This document shows positions 8,748 through 16,899 of a stretch of DNA of 64,000 bases, one piece after another. The stretch's first letter is position 1, and each line of letters begins with the position of its first letter. The notes beneath the pieces are model-generated. The model made no database searches. It was not told the DNA's origin and worked only from the letters and a program-made list of their open reading frames with translations. This stretch comes from Microbacteriaceae bacterium VKM Ac-2855 (GTDB lineage: Bacteria; Actinomycetota; Actinomycetes; Actinomycetales; Microbacteriaceae), in contig JABMLG010000002.1 in assembly GCA_013204985.1 (NCBI GenBank), forward strand, positions 496,001 through 560,000. The letters are read 5' to 3'. The position numbers were made by a program, and so were the translations under genes.

Positions 8748-9076
8748 CCGGGATCCGTCGGGTCGGTATGGCTGCCCGCCTCGTGGGAGAGAAGCGAGAG
8801 GAGTACCTGGAGCTGCACCGGAACGTCTGGCCCGAAGTCGAGGCGATGATCACCGAGTGCAACATCCGCAACTTCACGATCTTCGCTCTGGAGGACTACA
8901 TCCTCGGCTACTACGAGTACGTCGGTGACGACTTCGACGCCGACGCGGCCAAGCTCGCGGCCGACCCGATCTCGCAGCGCTGGTGGACGTTCACGGCACC
9001 CTGTCAGCTCCCCCTGCGCGAAGACTCCAGCGCCCCGAACTGGGAGAGCTTCCAGGAAATATGGCACCTCGAATGA
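8744..9076 (+). CDS. L-rhamnose/L-fucose mutarotase family protein
   Basis: A 110-residue ferredoxin-like dimeric alpha/beta protein of the RhaM (COG3254) family. It interconverts the anomers of a 6-deoxyhexose so that the dehydrogenase receives its preferred form. Family marks are LVGEKREEYLELHRNVWPEV with the catalytic-type His and the WPE element, a YYEYVG strand, and RWWTFT. ATG 8744 overlaps the permease stop by four bases. The family covers both L-rhamnose and L-fucose enzymes, so this gene alone does not fix the sugar. Confidence 0.88.
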   Translation: MTGIRRVGMAARLVGEKREEYLELHRNVWPEVEAMITECNIRNFTIFALEDYILGYYEYVGDDFDADAAKLAADPISQRWWTFTAPCQLPLREDSSAPNWESFQEIWHLE

Positions 9077-10056
9077 CGGAGGCGAGAACTCTCCTCAATC
9101 ACCGCTCTGCCGGCGACGCACGCGTCACCGAGATCGGGTTCGGAGCCGCGCAGCTCGGAGATCTCTTCCGCCCCACCGGTGACGAGGAGGCGTACGCCGC
9201 CGTCGACCGTGCCTGGCAGGAGGGGATCCGCTACTTCGACACGGCCCCGCACTACGGTCTCGGGCTGTCGGAGCGCCGACTCGGCACAGCTCTGGCCGGA
9301 CGGGCCCGTGAGGAGTTCACCGTCTCGACCAAGGTCGGCCGACTCCTCGTGCCCACCCCGGAGCGCGCGGCGGCCGGTGAACTCGACACGGCGGAGGGTT
9401 TCTCGGTGCCGGCCACTCACCGTCGGCAGTGGGATTTCAGCCGCGACGGGATCCTCCGTTCGATCGAGGAGAGTCTCGGCCGCCTCGGGCTGGACCGCAT
9501 CGACATCGCCTTCCTCCATGACCCCGACGACCACTGGCACGAGGCGTCGACGACCGGCGTGGAAACGCTGATCGAGCTGCGCGAGCAGGGAGTGGTCACG
9601 GCGATCGGCGCAGGCATGAACCAGGCCGCTCTGCTCGCCCGTTTCGTACGGGATTGCGACGTCGACGTGGTCATGGTGGCCGGTCGCTACACACTGCTCG
9701 ACCGAGCGGCGGAAACCGAGCTCCTCCCACTCGCACAGGAGCGTGGCGTCGCGGTCATCGCGGCAGGGGTCTACAACTCCGGGCTACTCAGCTCGCCGAC
9801 CGTCGCCGACGACGCCGTGTTCGACTACGCCCAGGCCGCCCCGTCGGTCCTCGCCGAGGCCAGGGCGCTCGCTGCTCGCTGCACCGCGCTCGGTGTGACG
9901 CTTCCCTCGGTCGCGGTGCAGTTCCCCCTGCAGCACCCCGCCGTCTCCTCGGTGGTCGTCGGGATGCGCACGGCCGGCCACGTCACCGACACGATCGAGC
10001 GCTACCGGAGCCCCATCGCCGAGTCCGTCTGGCGCGGGCTGGGGGAGCCGGTATGA
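9073..10056 (+). CDS. Aldo/keto reductase, probable L-fucose (D-threo-aldose) 1-dehydrogenase
   Basis: A 327-residue aldo/keto reductase. The catalytic tetrad is visible: Asp56 and Tyr61 in YFDTAPHYG, Lys87 in STKVGR and His149 in FLHDPDDHW. In oxidative fucose pathways an AKR of this subgroup oxidises the C1 hydroxyl of L-fucose with NAD(P)+ to L-fuconolactone. The use of an AKR instead of an SDR for this first step favours fucose over rhamnose, whose known bacterial 1-dehydrogenases are SDRs. ATG 9073 overlaps the mutarotase stop (ATGA). Confidence 0.85.
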   Translation: MTEARTLLNHRSAGDARVTEIGFGAAQLGDLFRPTGDEEAYAAVDRAWQEGIRYFDTAPHYGLGLSERRLGTALAGRAREEFTVSTKVGRLLVPTPERAAAGELDTAEGFSVPATHRRQWDFSRDGILRSIEESLGRLGLDRIDIAFLHDPDDHWHEASTTGVETLIELREQGVVTAIGAGMNQAALLARFVRDCDVDVVMVAGRYTLLDRAAETELLPLAQERGVAVIAAGVYNSGLLSSPTVADDAVFDYAQAAPSVLAEARALAARCTALGVTLPSVAVQFPLQHPAVSSVVVGMRTAGHVTDTIERYRSPIAESVWRGLGEPV

Positions 10057-10892
10057 CCATCGATGCGCATGTGCACGTCTGGAATCCGGCCGTAGCCGAG
10101 TACCCCTGGCTCACCTCCGGCCTCGCGCCGCTCGACCGCCGGATCGGGCTCGACGAGTTCGATGCCGAAGGGATCGAGGTGAGCGGGATCGTCCTCGTCC
10201 AGGCCTCGGACAACGTCTCCGACACGGAGGTCATGCGCGCCCAGGCCCTGCGCGATCCGCGGGTCGTGGCCGTCGTCGCCTGGGTCCCTCTCGATCGCCC
10301 CACCGAGGTAGCGGTGATGCTCGAGGGCTACCGCGAGGATCCGCTCATCGTCGGGGTCCGCAATCTCGTCCAGCTGCGCCCCCCGGGGTGGCTGCTCGAA
10401 CCTCGGCAATCGGAGTCGCTCGATCTGCTGCAGCAGGCCGGCCTGACCCTCGACTTCGTCACGGAGGGTCCGGATGCGCTGGCCGAGGTCGTCGCGATCG
10501 GCGATGCCCATCCGGATCTCCGCATCGTGATCGACCACCTCGGCAAGCCTCCGGTCGGCGGAACAGCGTCCGAGCGTGCGTCGTGGCGATCGAAGCTCGC
10601 CGACTCGGCGGGGAATCCGCTCGTCTTCGCGAAGCTCTCCGGCCTCGTGCCGCCCTCAGCTGCCCCGGGGCCGATCACAGAGTCGGTGCGGCCGTTCATC
10701 GATGACGCGCTGGAGCTCCTCGGAGCCGAACGTCTCATGTTCGGCAGCGACTGGCCTCTTGTCGACCGGGCCGGCGGCTACGCACGCGCCCACGACGCGA
10801 TCTCCGCCTGCATCGTCGAACCGTCCCAACGCACCGCCGTCTTCTCTCAGACCGCCCGCACCTTCTACAACATCCAGGAGCCGCCCCTATGA
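10053..10892 (+). CDS. Amidohydrolase, probable L-fuconolactone hydrolase
   Basis: A 279-residue amidohydrolase of the COG3618 group. The N-terminal metal motif is DAHVHVW (His6 and His8) and the C-terminal barrel end is MFGSDWPLVDRAGGY, whose Asp is the usual general base. COG3618 members hydrolyse sugar lactones, including L-fuconolactone. It acts directly after the AKR encoded just upstream, with an ATGA overlap on both sides. Other lactones, such as rhamnonolactone, are possible substrates. Confidence 0.83.
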   Translation: MTIDAHVHVWNPAVAEYPWLTSGLAPLDRRIGLDEFDAEGIEVSGIVLVQASDNVSDTEVMRAQALRDPRVVAVVAWVPLDRPTEVAVMLEGYREDPLIVGVRNLVQLRPPGWLLEPRQSESLDLLQQAGLTLDFVTEGPDALAEVVAIGDAHPDLRIVIDHLGKPPVGGTASERASWRSKLADSAGNPLVFAKLSGLVPPSAAPGPITESVRPFIDDALELLGAERLMFGSDWPLVDRAGGYARAHDAISACIVEPSQRTAVFSQTARTFYNIQEPPL

Positions 10893-11737
10893 AACTCGGA
10901 CGACTGGTCCTCGGCGATTCGATCGTCCCCGTGCTCCACGTGGACGACCAGCCCTACGACCTCCGCCCCTTCGCCTCCGACATCGACGGCGCATTCCTCG
11001 CGGGAGGCGGCGTGGCGCGCGTCCGCACGGCGTGGGAAGCCGGAGCGCTCGATCCGATCAGGTCAGCGCAGGCGCAAGTCGCCCCGCCGATCGCGCGCCC
11101 CGGAAAGATCATCTGCATCGGTCTCAACTACCGCGATCACGCCGAGGAGACAGGGGCCGCGCTGCCCACAGAACCCGTCGTCTTCATGAAGGACCCGTCG
11201 ACGATCGTCGGGCCCTTCGACACGGTGCTGATCCCGAGGAACTCGGTCAAGACCGATTGGGAGATCGAGCTCGGGGTCGTCATCGGCACCACGGCCCGCT
11301 ACCTCGAGAGCCCCGAACGCGCCCTGGACCACGTCGCTGGTTATGCGATCTCCCACGACGTGTCCGAACGCGAGTTCCAGCTCGAGCGCGGAGGGCAGTG
11401 GGACAAGGGCAAGAGCTGCGAGACGTTCAACCCGCTGGGCCCCTATCTCGTCACCCCCGAGGACGTCGGCGACCCGCAGACTCTGCCGCTGCGCCTGAGC
11501 GTCAACGGAGCCGTCCGGCAGAACGGGTCGACGGGCGACATGGTCTTCCCCGTCGCCCATCTGATCTGGTACCTGTCGCAATTCATGGTGCTGCACCCCG
11601 GCGACCTCATCAACACCGGTACGCCTGCGGGAGTCGCCCTCGGACAGCCGAATGCTCTGTACCTCAACCCGGGCGATGTCGTCGAACTCGAGATCGACGG
11701 GCTCGGACTCGCGCGCCAGACCATGGCCGCCGCATGA
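10889..11737 (+). CDS. Fumarylacetoacetate hydrolase family protein, probable 2,4-diketo-3-deoxy-L-fuconate hydrolase
   Basis: A 282-residue FAH-fold enzyme. GKIICIGLNYRDHAEETG (about 73-90) and the divalent-metal ligands Glu125 and Glu127 in DWEIELGVVIG and Asp157 in SHDVSERE are present. It should cleave the diketo sugar acid to pyruvate and L-lactate. C4 oxidation by the preceding pathway enzyme removes the stereocentre that separates the fucose and rhamnose intermediates, so this step does not discriminate between those sugars. It is coupled by ATGA overlaps to the lactonase and SDR genes. Confidence 0.85.
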   Translation: MKLGRLVLGDSIVPVLHVDDQPYDLRPFASDIDGAFLAGGGVARVRTAWEAGALDPIRSAQAQVAPPIARPGKIICIGLNYRDHAEETGAALPTEPVVFMKDPSTIVGPFDTVLIPRNSVKTDWEIELGVVIGTTARYLESPERALDHVAGYAISHDVSEREFQLERGGQWDKGKSCETFNPLGPYLVTPEDVGDPQTLPLRLSVNGAVRQNGSTGDMVFPVAHLIWYLSQFMVLHPGDLINTGTPAGVALGQPNALYLNPGDVVELEIDGLGLARQTMAAA

Positions 11738-12504
11738 CCGGGCGCTTCGACGGCCTCTCAGCCCTCGTCACCGGTGGCGCTTCGGGCATCGGCGCCGCCG
11801 TCGCCGCAGCGCTGGTGCAGGAGGGTGCCCGCGTCGGCGTGCTCGACCTGCGCATCACCGGCCTCGACCCGATGCTCGTCGGTCGCAGCGCCGACGTCCG
11901 CGATCGAGCGTCGGTCGAGGCGGGCGTCGACGAGATCGCCACCGAGCTCGGCGGGATCGACGTCGTCGTCAACTCGGCCGGCATTTCGGCAGTCGGCACC
12001 GTCGAGGACAACGACGACGCGGAGTGGGCACGAGTGCTCGACATCAACGTCACCGGAACCGCTCGCGTCACGGCGGCGGCACTGCCTCACCTCCGCGCGT
12101 CGTCTCGAGCTGCAGTGGTCAACGTGTGCTCGATCGCCGCTCTCAACGGCCTTCCGCAACGCGCCCTGTACTCGGCCTCGAAGGGTGCCGTTCTCGCGCT
12201 GACCTTCGCGATGGCCACCGACCACGTCGCCGAGGGCATCCGGGTCAACTGCGTGAATCCCGGCACGGTCGCGACACCCTTCGTCGAGCGGATGCTGGCC
12301 GGCTTCGACGACCCGGTGAGAGAGCGCCGTCTCCTTGACGAACGGCAGGCTACCCGGCGAATGGTGACGCCCGAGGAGGTGGCCGACGCCATCCTCTACC
12401 TCGCTTCGCCGTCGGCCGGCTCCACTACCGGTTCGGCGCTCGACGTCGACGGCGGAGTCACCCACCTCCGAGTCCGCCGACACGCACCAGGAGAAGCCTC
12501 ATGA
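11734..12504 (+). CDS. SDR family dehydrogenase, probable 2-keto-3-deoxy-L-fuconate 4-dehydrogenase
   Basis: A 256-residue classical short-chain dehydrogenase. The cofactor motif TGGASGIG lies at 13-20, the NNAG equivalent is NSAG at 80-83, and the catalytic residues are Ser133, Tyr146 and Lys150 (YSASK). Asp38 at the end of the second strand suggests NAD+ preference. Between a dehydratase and an FAH hydrolase, the expected reaction is NAD+-dependent oxidation of 2-keto-3-deoxy-L-fuconate at C4. ATG 11734 overlaps the FAH stop. Confidence 0.85.
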   Translation: MTGRFDGLSALVTGGASGIGAAVAAALVQEGARVGVLDLRITGLDPMLVGRSADVRDRASVEAGVDEIATELGGIDVVVNSAGISAVGTVEDNDDAEWARVLDINVTGTARVTAAALPHLRASSRAAVVNVCSIAALNGLPQRALYSASKGAVLALTFAMATDHVAEGIRVNCVNPGTVATPFVERMLAGFDDPVRERRLLDERQATRRMVTPEEVADAILYLASPSAGSTTGSALDVDGGVTHLRVRRHAPGEAS

Positions 12505-13661
12505 AAATCACCGGCTACCGCACCCTTCGCACCCACCGCGACTGGGGGCGACCCGTGGGCGACGTCAACGGATTCGTCGCTTCGGGGATCACCGAAGTGT
12601 CCCTCGTCATCCTCGAGACGGATGAGGGCGTCGAGGGAGTAGGAATGGGCTCGGACCACGAGGTGGCGCAGCTCTTCCCCGCACTCGAGGGCCGCGACCC
12701 GCGCCAGGTCAGCAGCCTGTACGAGGCCATGCTGGCTTGGGCTTTCAAGGCCGGCCACGGCGGCGCGACCTTCGGCGGGATCGCGATCCTCGACGCGGCG
12801 CTGTGGGATCTCAAGGCGAAGCTCTGCGGTGAGCCGCTGTGGCGGCTCCTCGGTGCCGGCGATCGCTTCGTTCCCGGATACGCATCGGGACTCGACATCG
12901 CACTCAGCGACGAGCAGCTCGTGAGCTTCTACTCCTCGATGGCGGAGCGCGGTTACGTTGCAGGCAAGCTCAAAGGCGGTCGCGACGTCGACGTCGACAT
13001 CCGTCGGCTCGAGCTCATCCGCGACACCCTGGCCGTCAACACGCCCCGGCCCGCTCTTATGCTGGATGCCAACGAGTCCTGGCAGGTCAATCAGGCGATC
13101 CGCTACTTGAGCGAGGTCGAGCAGCGAATAGACCTCACCTGGATCGAGGAACCGCTCCGCCGGTGGGACGCCGCCGGCAACAGTCGCCTTTCGCAGCACA
13201 TCCGAGCGGGTATCGCCACCGGCGAGAACCTCACCGGGCTCGAACAGTTCCGGCCTCTGTTCGACATCGGCGGGGTCGACATCGTGCAGACCGGCGCGGT
13301 CTGGGGCATCACGAACTTTCTCAGGCTGGCCATCGCCGCACACTCGCGGGACCTTCCCATCAGCCCGGTCGGTCTGACTAGCAACCCGGCGGTGGCTCAT
13401 GCCGCGGCCGCCGTTCCCAACCACCTGGTCGCCGAAGTGCAGTCGGTCACCGACCCCGTCGGCGTCACCGTCGACCAGCAGTACGTCGACGGCGGCATCG
13501 TGCTGGGCGATCAGCCGGGTTCCGGCATCTCGGTCGACGAGGCGCTTCTCGGACGTACCAGCGGTCAGGGCGACTGGCGCGAAGATCGAGGGCCGCACGT
13601 GCGGCCGCTGCGCGCGGGCCTGACGCTCGTACCATCAGGAGGCGACAGCCAGGCTCGGTAG
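12501..13661 (+). CDS. Mandelate racemase/enolase-superfamily sugar-acid dehydratase, probable L-fuconate dehydratase
   Basis: A 386-residue enolase-superfamily enzyme. A KxK element, GKLKGG (Lys156 and Lys158), supplies the base. The Mg ligands are Asp189 (MLDANESW), Glu216 (WIEEPL) and Glu242 (GENLTG); HSRDLPISPV follows on the barrel side opposite. It should dehydrate the aldonic acid to the 2-keto-3-deoxy acid. It is shorter than the Xanthomonas L-fuconate dehydratase (about 440 residues), so it belongs to another branch and the substrate (L-fuconate, L-rhamnonate or similar) is inferred from neighbours. It is the last enzyme of the ATGA-linked chain. Confidence 0.85.
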   Translation: MKITGYRTLRTHRDWGRPVGDVNGFVASGITEVSLVILETDEGVEGVGMGSDHEVAQLFPALEGRDPRQVSSLYEAMLAWAFKAGHGGATFGGIAILDAALWDLKAKLCGEPLWRLLGAGDRFVPGYASGLDIALSDEQLVSFYSSMAERGYVAGKLKGGRDVDVDIRRLELIRDTLAVNTPRPALMLDANESWQVNQAIRYLSEVEQRIDLTWIEEPLRRWDAAGNSRLSQHIRAGIATGENLTGLEQFRPLFDIGGVDIVQTGAVWGITNFLRLAIAAHSRDLPISPVGLTSNPAVAHAAAAVPNHLVAEVQSVTDPVGVTVDQQYVDGGIVLGDQPGSGISVDEALLGRTSGQGDWREDRGPHVRPLRAGLTLVPSGGDSQAR

Positions 13662-13664
13662 GGT
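13659..13664 (+). promoter_or_regulatory. Candidate -10 element of a leaderless transcript for the GntR gene
   Basis: TAGGGT ends 7 bases before the ATG at 13672, which would place transcription start at or next to the start codon. No Shine-Dalgarno sequence precedes this ATG. No clear -35 was found. The element overlaps the stop codon of the dehydratase gene. Confidence 0.3.
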
Positions 13665-13671
13665 ATTACCT

Positions 13672-14445
13672 ATGACCCCTCCGGTGAGTGAAGCCGCCCC
13701 TCAGCGAGACGATCGACCCTCGTTCTCGGCATCCCCCCGGCTTCCCGCACGGAAGCTGGGGGTGGCCGTCGTCCACGACATGGTCACGGCGATCGTGACC
13801 GGTCAGTTCCCGGAAGGGTCACTTCTCCCGATCGAGGCGGAATTGACTTCTCACTTCGGGGTCAGCCGCACGGTCATCCGTGAGTCGATCAAGCGGATCG
13901 AGGAGAAGGGCCTCATACGCGTCATCCAGGGGATCGGCATGACTGTGCGTTCGCGAGAGGGGTGGAACGTCCTCGATCCTGTTGTGCTGGAGGTCATGCT
14001 CGAGAACGATGCGTCACTCGGCGTCCTCGACGATCTCGCGGTCGTGCGCAGCGCGCTCGAGGGCGCGATGGCGGCCTCGTCAGCGCGGATCCACACTCCG
14101 ACCGAGCTTCACGAACTCCAGATCGCGCTCGATCGCATGGGCGACTCGATCAACGATGAAGCCGCCTTCTCCGATGCCGACATGGCCTTCCATCTCACCG
14201 TGATGGCGTCGTCACGCATCGCGCTCGCGGAGAGCATCAATCGCACGCTCTACTCGCGAGCGCGGGAGAGTTCCCGATTCACCCTCAATGCGACGACCGA
14301 CGCCTTCGTCGCTACGCTGCACGAGCACGGGAAGGTGCTCGAAGCGATCCGCGATCGCGATCCCGCCGCAGCCGAGGCGGCGATGCGCCACCATATCGTG
14401 GAATCCTGGCAGCGCCGGCGGCCCCCGACTCGACTCAACCCCTGA
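13672..14445 (+). CDS. GntR/FadR-family transcriptional regulator (FCD domain)
   Basis: A 257-residue regulator. The N-terminal winged helix (about 28-92) contains FPEGSLLPIEAELTSHFGVS and RTVIRESIKRIEEKGLI. The C-terminal FCD domain carries the metal and ligand-binding pattern Asp...His (DADMAFHL), His (LHEHGKVL) and His (MRHHIVESW). It lies 10 bases after the catabolic operon and is the obvious local regulator, probably releasing the palindromes at 2538 and 5392 when a sugar-acid intermediate is present. Operator assignment is inference. No copy of that palindrome precedes its own gene. Confidence 0.9.
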   Translation: MTPPVSEAAPQRDDRPSFSASPRLPARKLGVAVVHDMVTAIVTGQFPEGSLLPIEAELTSHFGVSRTVIRESIKRIEEKGLIRVIQGIGMTVRSREGWNVLDPVVLEVMLENDASLGVLDDLAVVRSALEGAMAASSARIHTPTELHELQIALDRMGDSINDEAAFSDADMAFHLTVMASSRIALAESINRTLYSRARESSRFTLNATTDAFVATLHEHGKVLEAIRDRDPAAAEAAMRHHIVESWQRRRPPTRLNP

Positions 14446-14498
14446 GGCTTCCGAGCGCCTTCGGGTAGAGCTGCGCGCGGGCGGAGCAGAATGGAGCC

Positions 14499-15014
14499 AT
14501 GACTGCATCCATCGATCTGCTTCGCGACGCCTTCGGTCGCATCCACGACACCGTGATCTCGGCGCTCGACGGCGCAACGGCCGAAGACCTCGCCTACCGT
14601 GTCGATCCGGAGTCGAACAGCATCGCCTGGCTGGTCTGGCACCTCACACGGGTGCAGGACAACCACCTCTCGCCGCTCGCCGAGCGCGAGCAGGCGTGGA
14701 TCGCCGACGGATGGTTCGAGAAGTCGGGCCTGCCGTTCTCGCCGAAGGCGAGCGGGTACGGGCAGTCGCCGGCCGAGGTGGCGGCCGTGGGCGCCCTCGG
14801 CGGCAAGTTCCTCCGCGACTACTTCCTCGCAGTCCACGACCGTTCGCTCGCCTACATCGACACCCTCGCCGACGATGATCTGGCCCGGGTCGTCGACACC
14901 CGGTGGGATCCGCCGGTCACCCTCGGCGTGCGCCTGATCAGCGTGCTGGACGACGATCTGCAGCACGCCGGGCAGGCCGCTTTCGTCAAGGGCGTCGCTC
15001 AGCGGGCCCGGTAG
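14499..15014 (+). CDS. DinB-like / mycothiol-dependent transferase family protein (DUF664)
   Basis: A 171-residue four-helix-bundle protein. The conserved metal-binding histidines are in WLVWHLTRVQDNHL (helix 2) and LQHAGQA (last helix). DUF664/DinB proteins of actinobacteria use mycothiol or related thiols in transfer reactions, which agrees with the mca gene at 61685. The start ATG 14499 follows the GntR gene by 53 bases. The substrate is unknown. Confidence 0.82.
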   Translation: MTASIDLLRDAFGRIHDTVISALDGATAEDLAYRVDPESNSIAWLVWHLTRVQDNHLSPLAEREQAWIADGWFEKSGLPFSPKASGYGQSPAEVAAVGALGGKFLRDYFLAVHDRSLAYIDTLADDDLARVVDTRWDPPVTLGVRLISVLDDDLQHAGQAAFVKGVAQRAR

Positions 15015-15130
15015 GAAGCGTGGCGAAGCATTCATCCGTCGGCTGACCGGCTCGATCCGGGAACAGTATGAGCGCAATTCGATGCGTCGGAGGGGAGCCG
15101 GTAGCCTGGAGCGCGGTCCCGCGAGGGAGC

Positions 15131-15207
15131 CCGATCCCGATCCGGGACGATGTCCCGGTCCGGGAGGATGTCCCGGCCGGGGACGACGACGATGTCCCGA
15201 TCCGGGA
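15131..15207. repeat. Tandem palindromic GATGTCCCG repeats
   Basis: A 17-base word of the form GATGTCCCGRYCSGGRA occurs three times, starting at 15149, 15167 and 15191, with a partial fourth copy at 15133-15147. Consecutive copies build two near-perfect inverted repeats: 15142-15158 (CCGGGAC-N3-GTCCCGG) and 15160-15176 (CCGGGA-N5-TCCCGG). The block ends 18 bases before the GTG of the lyase gene, so it lies in the promoter or 5' leader. Confidence 0.75.
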
Positions 15208-15225
15208 AGAAAAGGGGATACCCAG

Positions 15226-16098
15226 GTGACGTTGCCCGAAAGCCCTGACCTGCGCGCGCGCATCCGGAAGGGGCGCGACGTCTCTCCCGAGATCGCCCGT
15301 TCCTGGCTGCTGGTGAACGCGACGAAGAAGGAGACGTTCGACGCCGCCTTCACGTCGCGCGCCGACCAGATCGTTCTCGACATCGAGGACGCGGTCGATC
15401 CGAAGGCGAAGCCCGAGGCGCGCGCCGACGTCGCCGAGTGGTTGAGCGCCCCCGCCAACCGCGCCTGGGTGCGCATCAACGACCACTCCACGTCGTTCTG
15501 GTCGGACGACGTCGACGAGCTCAAGGGTCTGCCGGGTCTGGCGGGCGTGATGCTCGCGAAGACCGAGGCCGCCGAGCACGTCACCGAGACCTTCGATCGC
15601 CTGGGCGGGCAGACGCCGGTGCTCGCGCTGGTCGAGTCCGCGCTCGGCATCGAGGAGGCGGTCTCGATCGCGAAGGCCCGCGGATGCTTCCGCCTCGCGT
15701 TCGGCTCGGGCGACTACCGTCGCGACACCGGCACCTCGGCCGACGACCTCGCCATGGCCTACCCCCGTTCGCGCCTGGTCGTGGCCTCCCGCATCGGCGA
15801 CCTCCCCGGTCCGATCGACGGGCCGACGGTGTCGAACTCGCACCCGGTGCTGCGCGAGCAGTCCGCGTTGACCGTCTCGCTCGGGCTCACCGGAAAGCTC
15901 TGCCTCGACACCGAGCAGCTCGCGGTGATCAACGAAGTCATCAGCCCCACTCCGTCCGACGTGGCGTGGGCGCGCGACTTCCTCGACGACTTCGAGGCGC
16001 GCGGGCGCGTCATCCGCGACGGTTCCGACCTGCCGCGCCTGGGCCGGGCGAAGAAGATCGACAAGCTGGCGACCGCTTTCGGCGTCAATCCGCTCTAA
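15226..16098 (+). CDS. CitE-like CoA ester lyase (HpcH/HpaI aldolase/citrate lyase family)
   Basis: A 290-residue TIM-barrel lyase of the CitE group. Metal and CoA-substrate motifs are visible: VLDIEDAVDPKAKPEAR (about 50-66), LALVESALGIEEA and FGSGDYRRD. Such enzymes cleave or form (S)-citramalyl-, malyl- or 3-hydroxyacyl-CoA. GTG 15226 is chosen because AAAGGGGAT lies 7-15 bases before it and the family begins here; the open frame further upstream is only translated repeat. The repeat block at 15131-15207 lies in its upstream region. The exact substrate is undetermined. Confidence 0.85.
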   Translation: MTLPESPDLRARIRKGRDVSPEIARSWLLVNATKKETFDAAFTSRADQIVLDIEDAVDPKAKPEARADVAEWLSAPANRAWVRINDHSTSFWSDDVDELKGLPGLAGVMLAKTEAAEHVTETFDRLGGQTPVLALVESALGIEEAVSIAKARGCFRLAFGSGDYRRDTGTSADDLAMAYPRSRLVVASRIGDLPGPIDGPTVSNSHPVLREQSALTVSLGLTGKLCLDTEQLAVINEVISPTPSDVAWARDFLDDFEARGRVIRDGSDLPRLGRAKKIDKLATAFGVNPL

Positions 16099-16102
16099 CC
16101 CG

Positions 16103-16149
16103 TCCGAAGAGTTGCAGGAGAGGGCTGCCCACTCCTGCAATTCTTCGGA
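16103..16149. terminator. Long hairpin after the CoA ester lyase gene
   Basis: Arms 16103-16120 (TCCGAAGAGTTGCAGGAG) and 16132-16149 pair at 17 of 18 positions, the exception being a G-T wobble on one strand, around an 11-base loop. It starts 5 bases after the stop codon, where a terminator is expected. The long, nearly perfect arms resemble other intergenic hairpins in this window. Confidence 0.7.
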
Positions 16150-16219
16150 GGGGCGCGGGCGGGCCGGCAGGCGAACCGTTCCCAGGCGGATGCGCGCCAC
16201 GCGGTGGCAGGATGAGCGC

Positions 16220-16840
16220 ATGCGCGAGATCACGCCGGGGGTCCGGCAACTGGAGAAGAGCGTCGCGGCGAACGGTTACGTCGTCGACCTCGGCGGCCAC
16301 CTCGCCGTGATCGATCCCGGACTGCGGCCGGGCCTCACCGCGCTGATCGCCGAAGTGATCGGCCCGCAGCCGGTGACGGCGATCCTGTTGACCCACTACG
16401 ACGTCGACCACGCCGGTGCAGCCACCGGACTGCAGGCGGCGACCGGAGCCCCCGTCTTCCTCGGGGCGGCAGACATCCCGATCCTGCGTCGCGAAGCGAA
16501 GCCGTCGACCGTCGCTCGTCGTGTGCTGCACGCGGTGGGCCGCGTGACGCCGCCGCGGGAGCTGCTGCCGATCACGGCGGACGGCGAGGTGGTACCGGGC
16601 ATCCACGCCATCGCGACTCCCGGGCACACGCCGGGCCACTTCGCCTTCCTGGCGCACGGCGTGCTGTTCGTCGGCGACGCGGCGTCGACCGACGCGACCG
16701 GCGTGCCGGCGCCGTTCGCATCCTGGTTGCACACCGACACGGCGGAGGCGGCGCGCAGTCTCGAACAGCTTCGCAGGCTCGATGTCGAGTGGATCGCGCC
16801 CGGTCACGGCGACGTGGTCCCGTCAGCCCCGACCCGATAG
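16220..16840 (+). CDS. Metallo-beta-lactamase-fold hydrolase
   Basis: A 206-residue MBL-fold protein. The metal motif is THYDVDHAG, in which the second His of the usual HxHxDH is Asp, a variant found in part of the family. The later ligands appear as ATPGHTPGH and FVGDAAS, and the last as APGHGDV. These residues support a dinuclear zinc hydrolase. ATG 16220 is preceded by AGGA at 16209-16212. Substrate unknown; glyoxalase II-like or lactonase roles are equally possible. Confidence 0.85.
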   Translation: MREITPGVRQLEKSVAANGYVVDLGGHLAVIDPGLRPGLTALIAEVIGPQPVTAILLTHYDVDHAGAATGLQAATGAPVFLGAADIPILRREAKPSTVARRVLHAVGRVTPPRELLPITADGEVVPGIHAIATPGHTPGHFAFLAHGVLFVGDAASTDATGVPAPFASWLHTDTAEAARSLEQLRRLDVEWIAPGHGDVVPSAPTR

Positions 16841-16899
16841 CGTTGTATGACGAATGCTCGGCTCCGGCTGGAGCCGATCGGCCACGAAGGAGAAGCACG

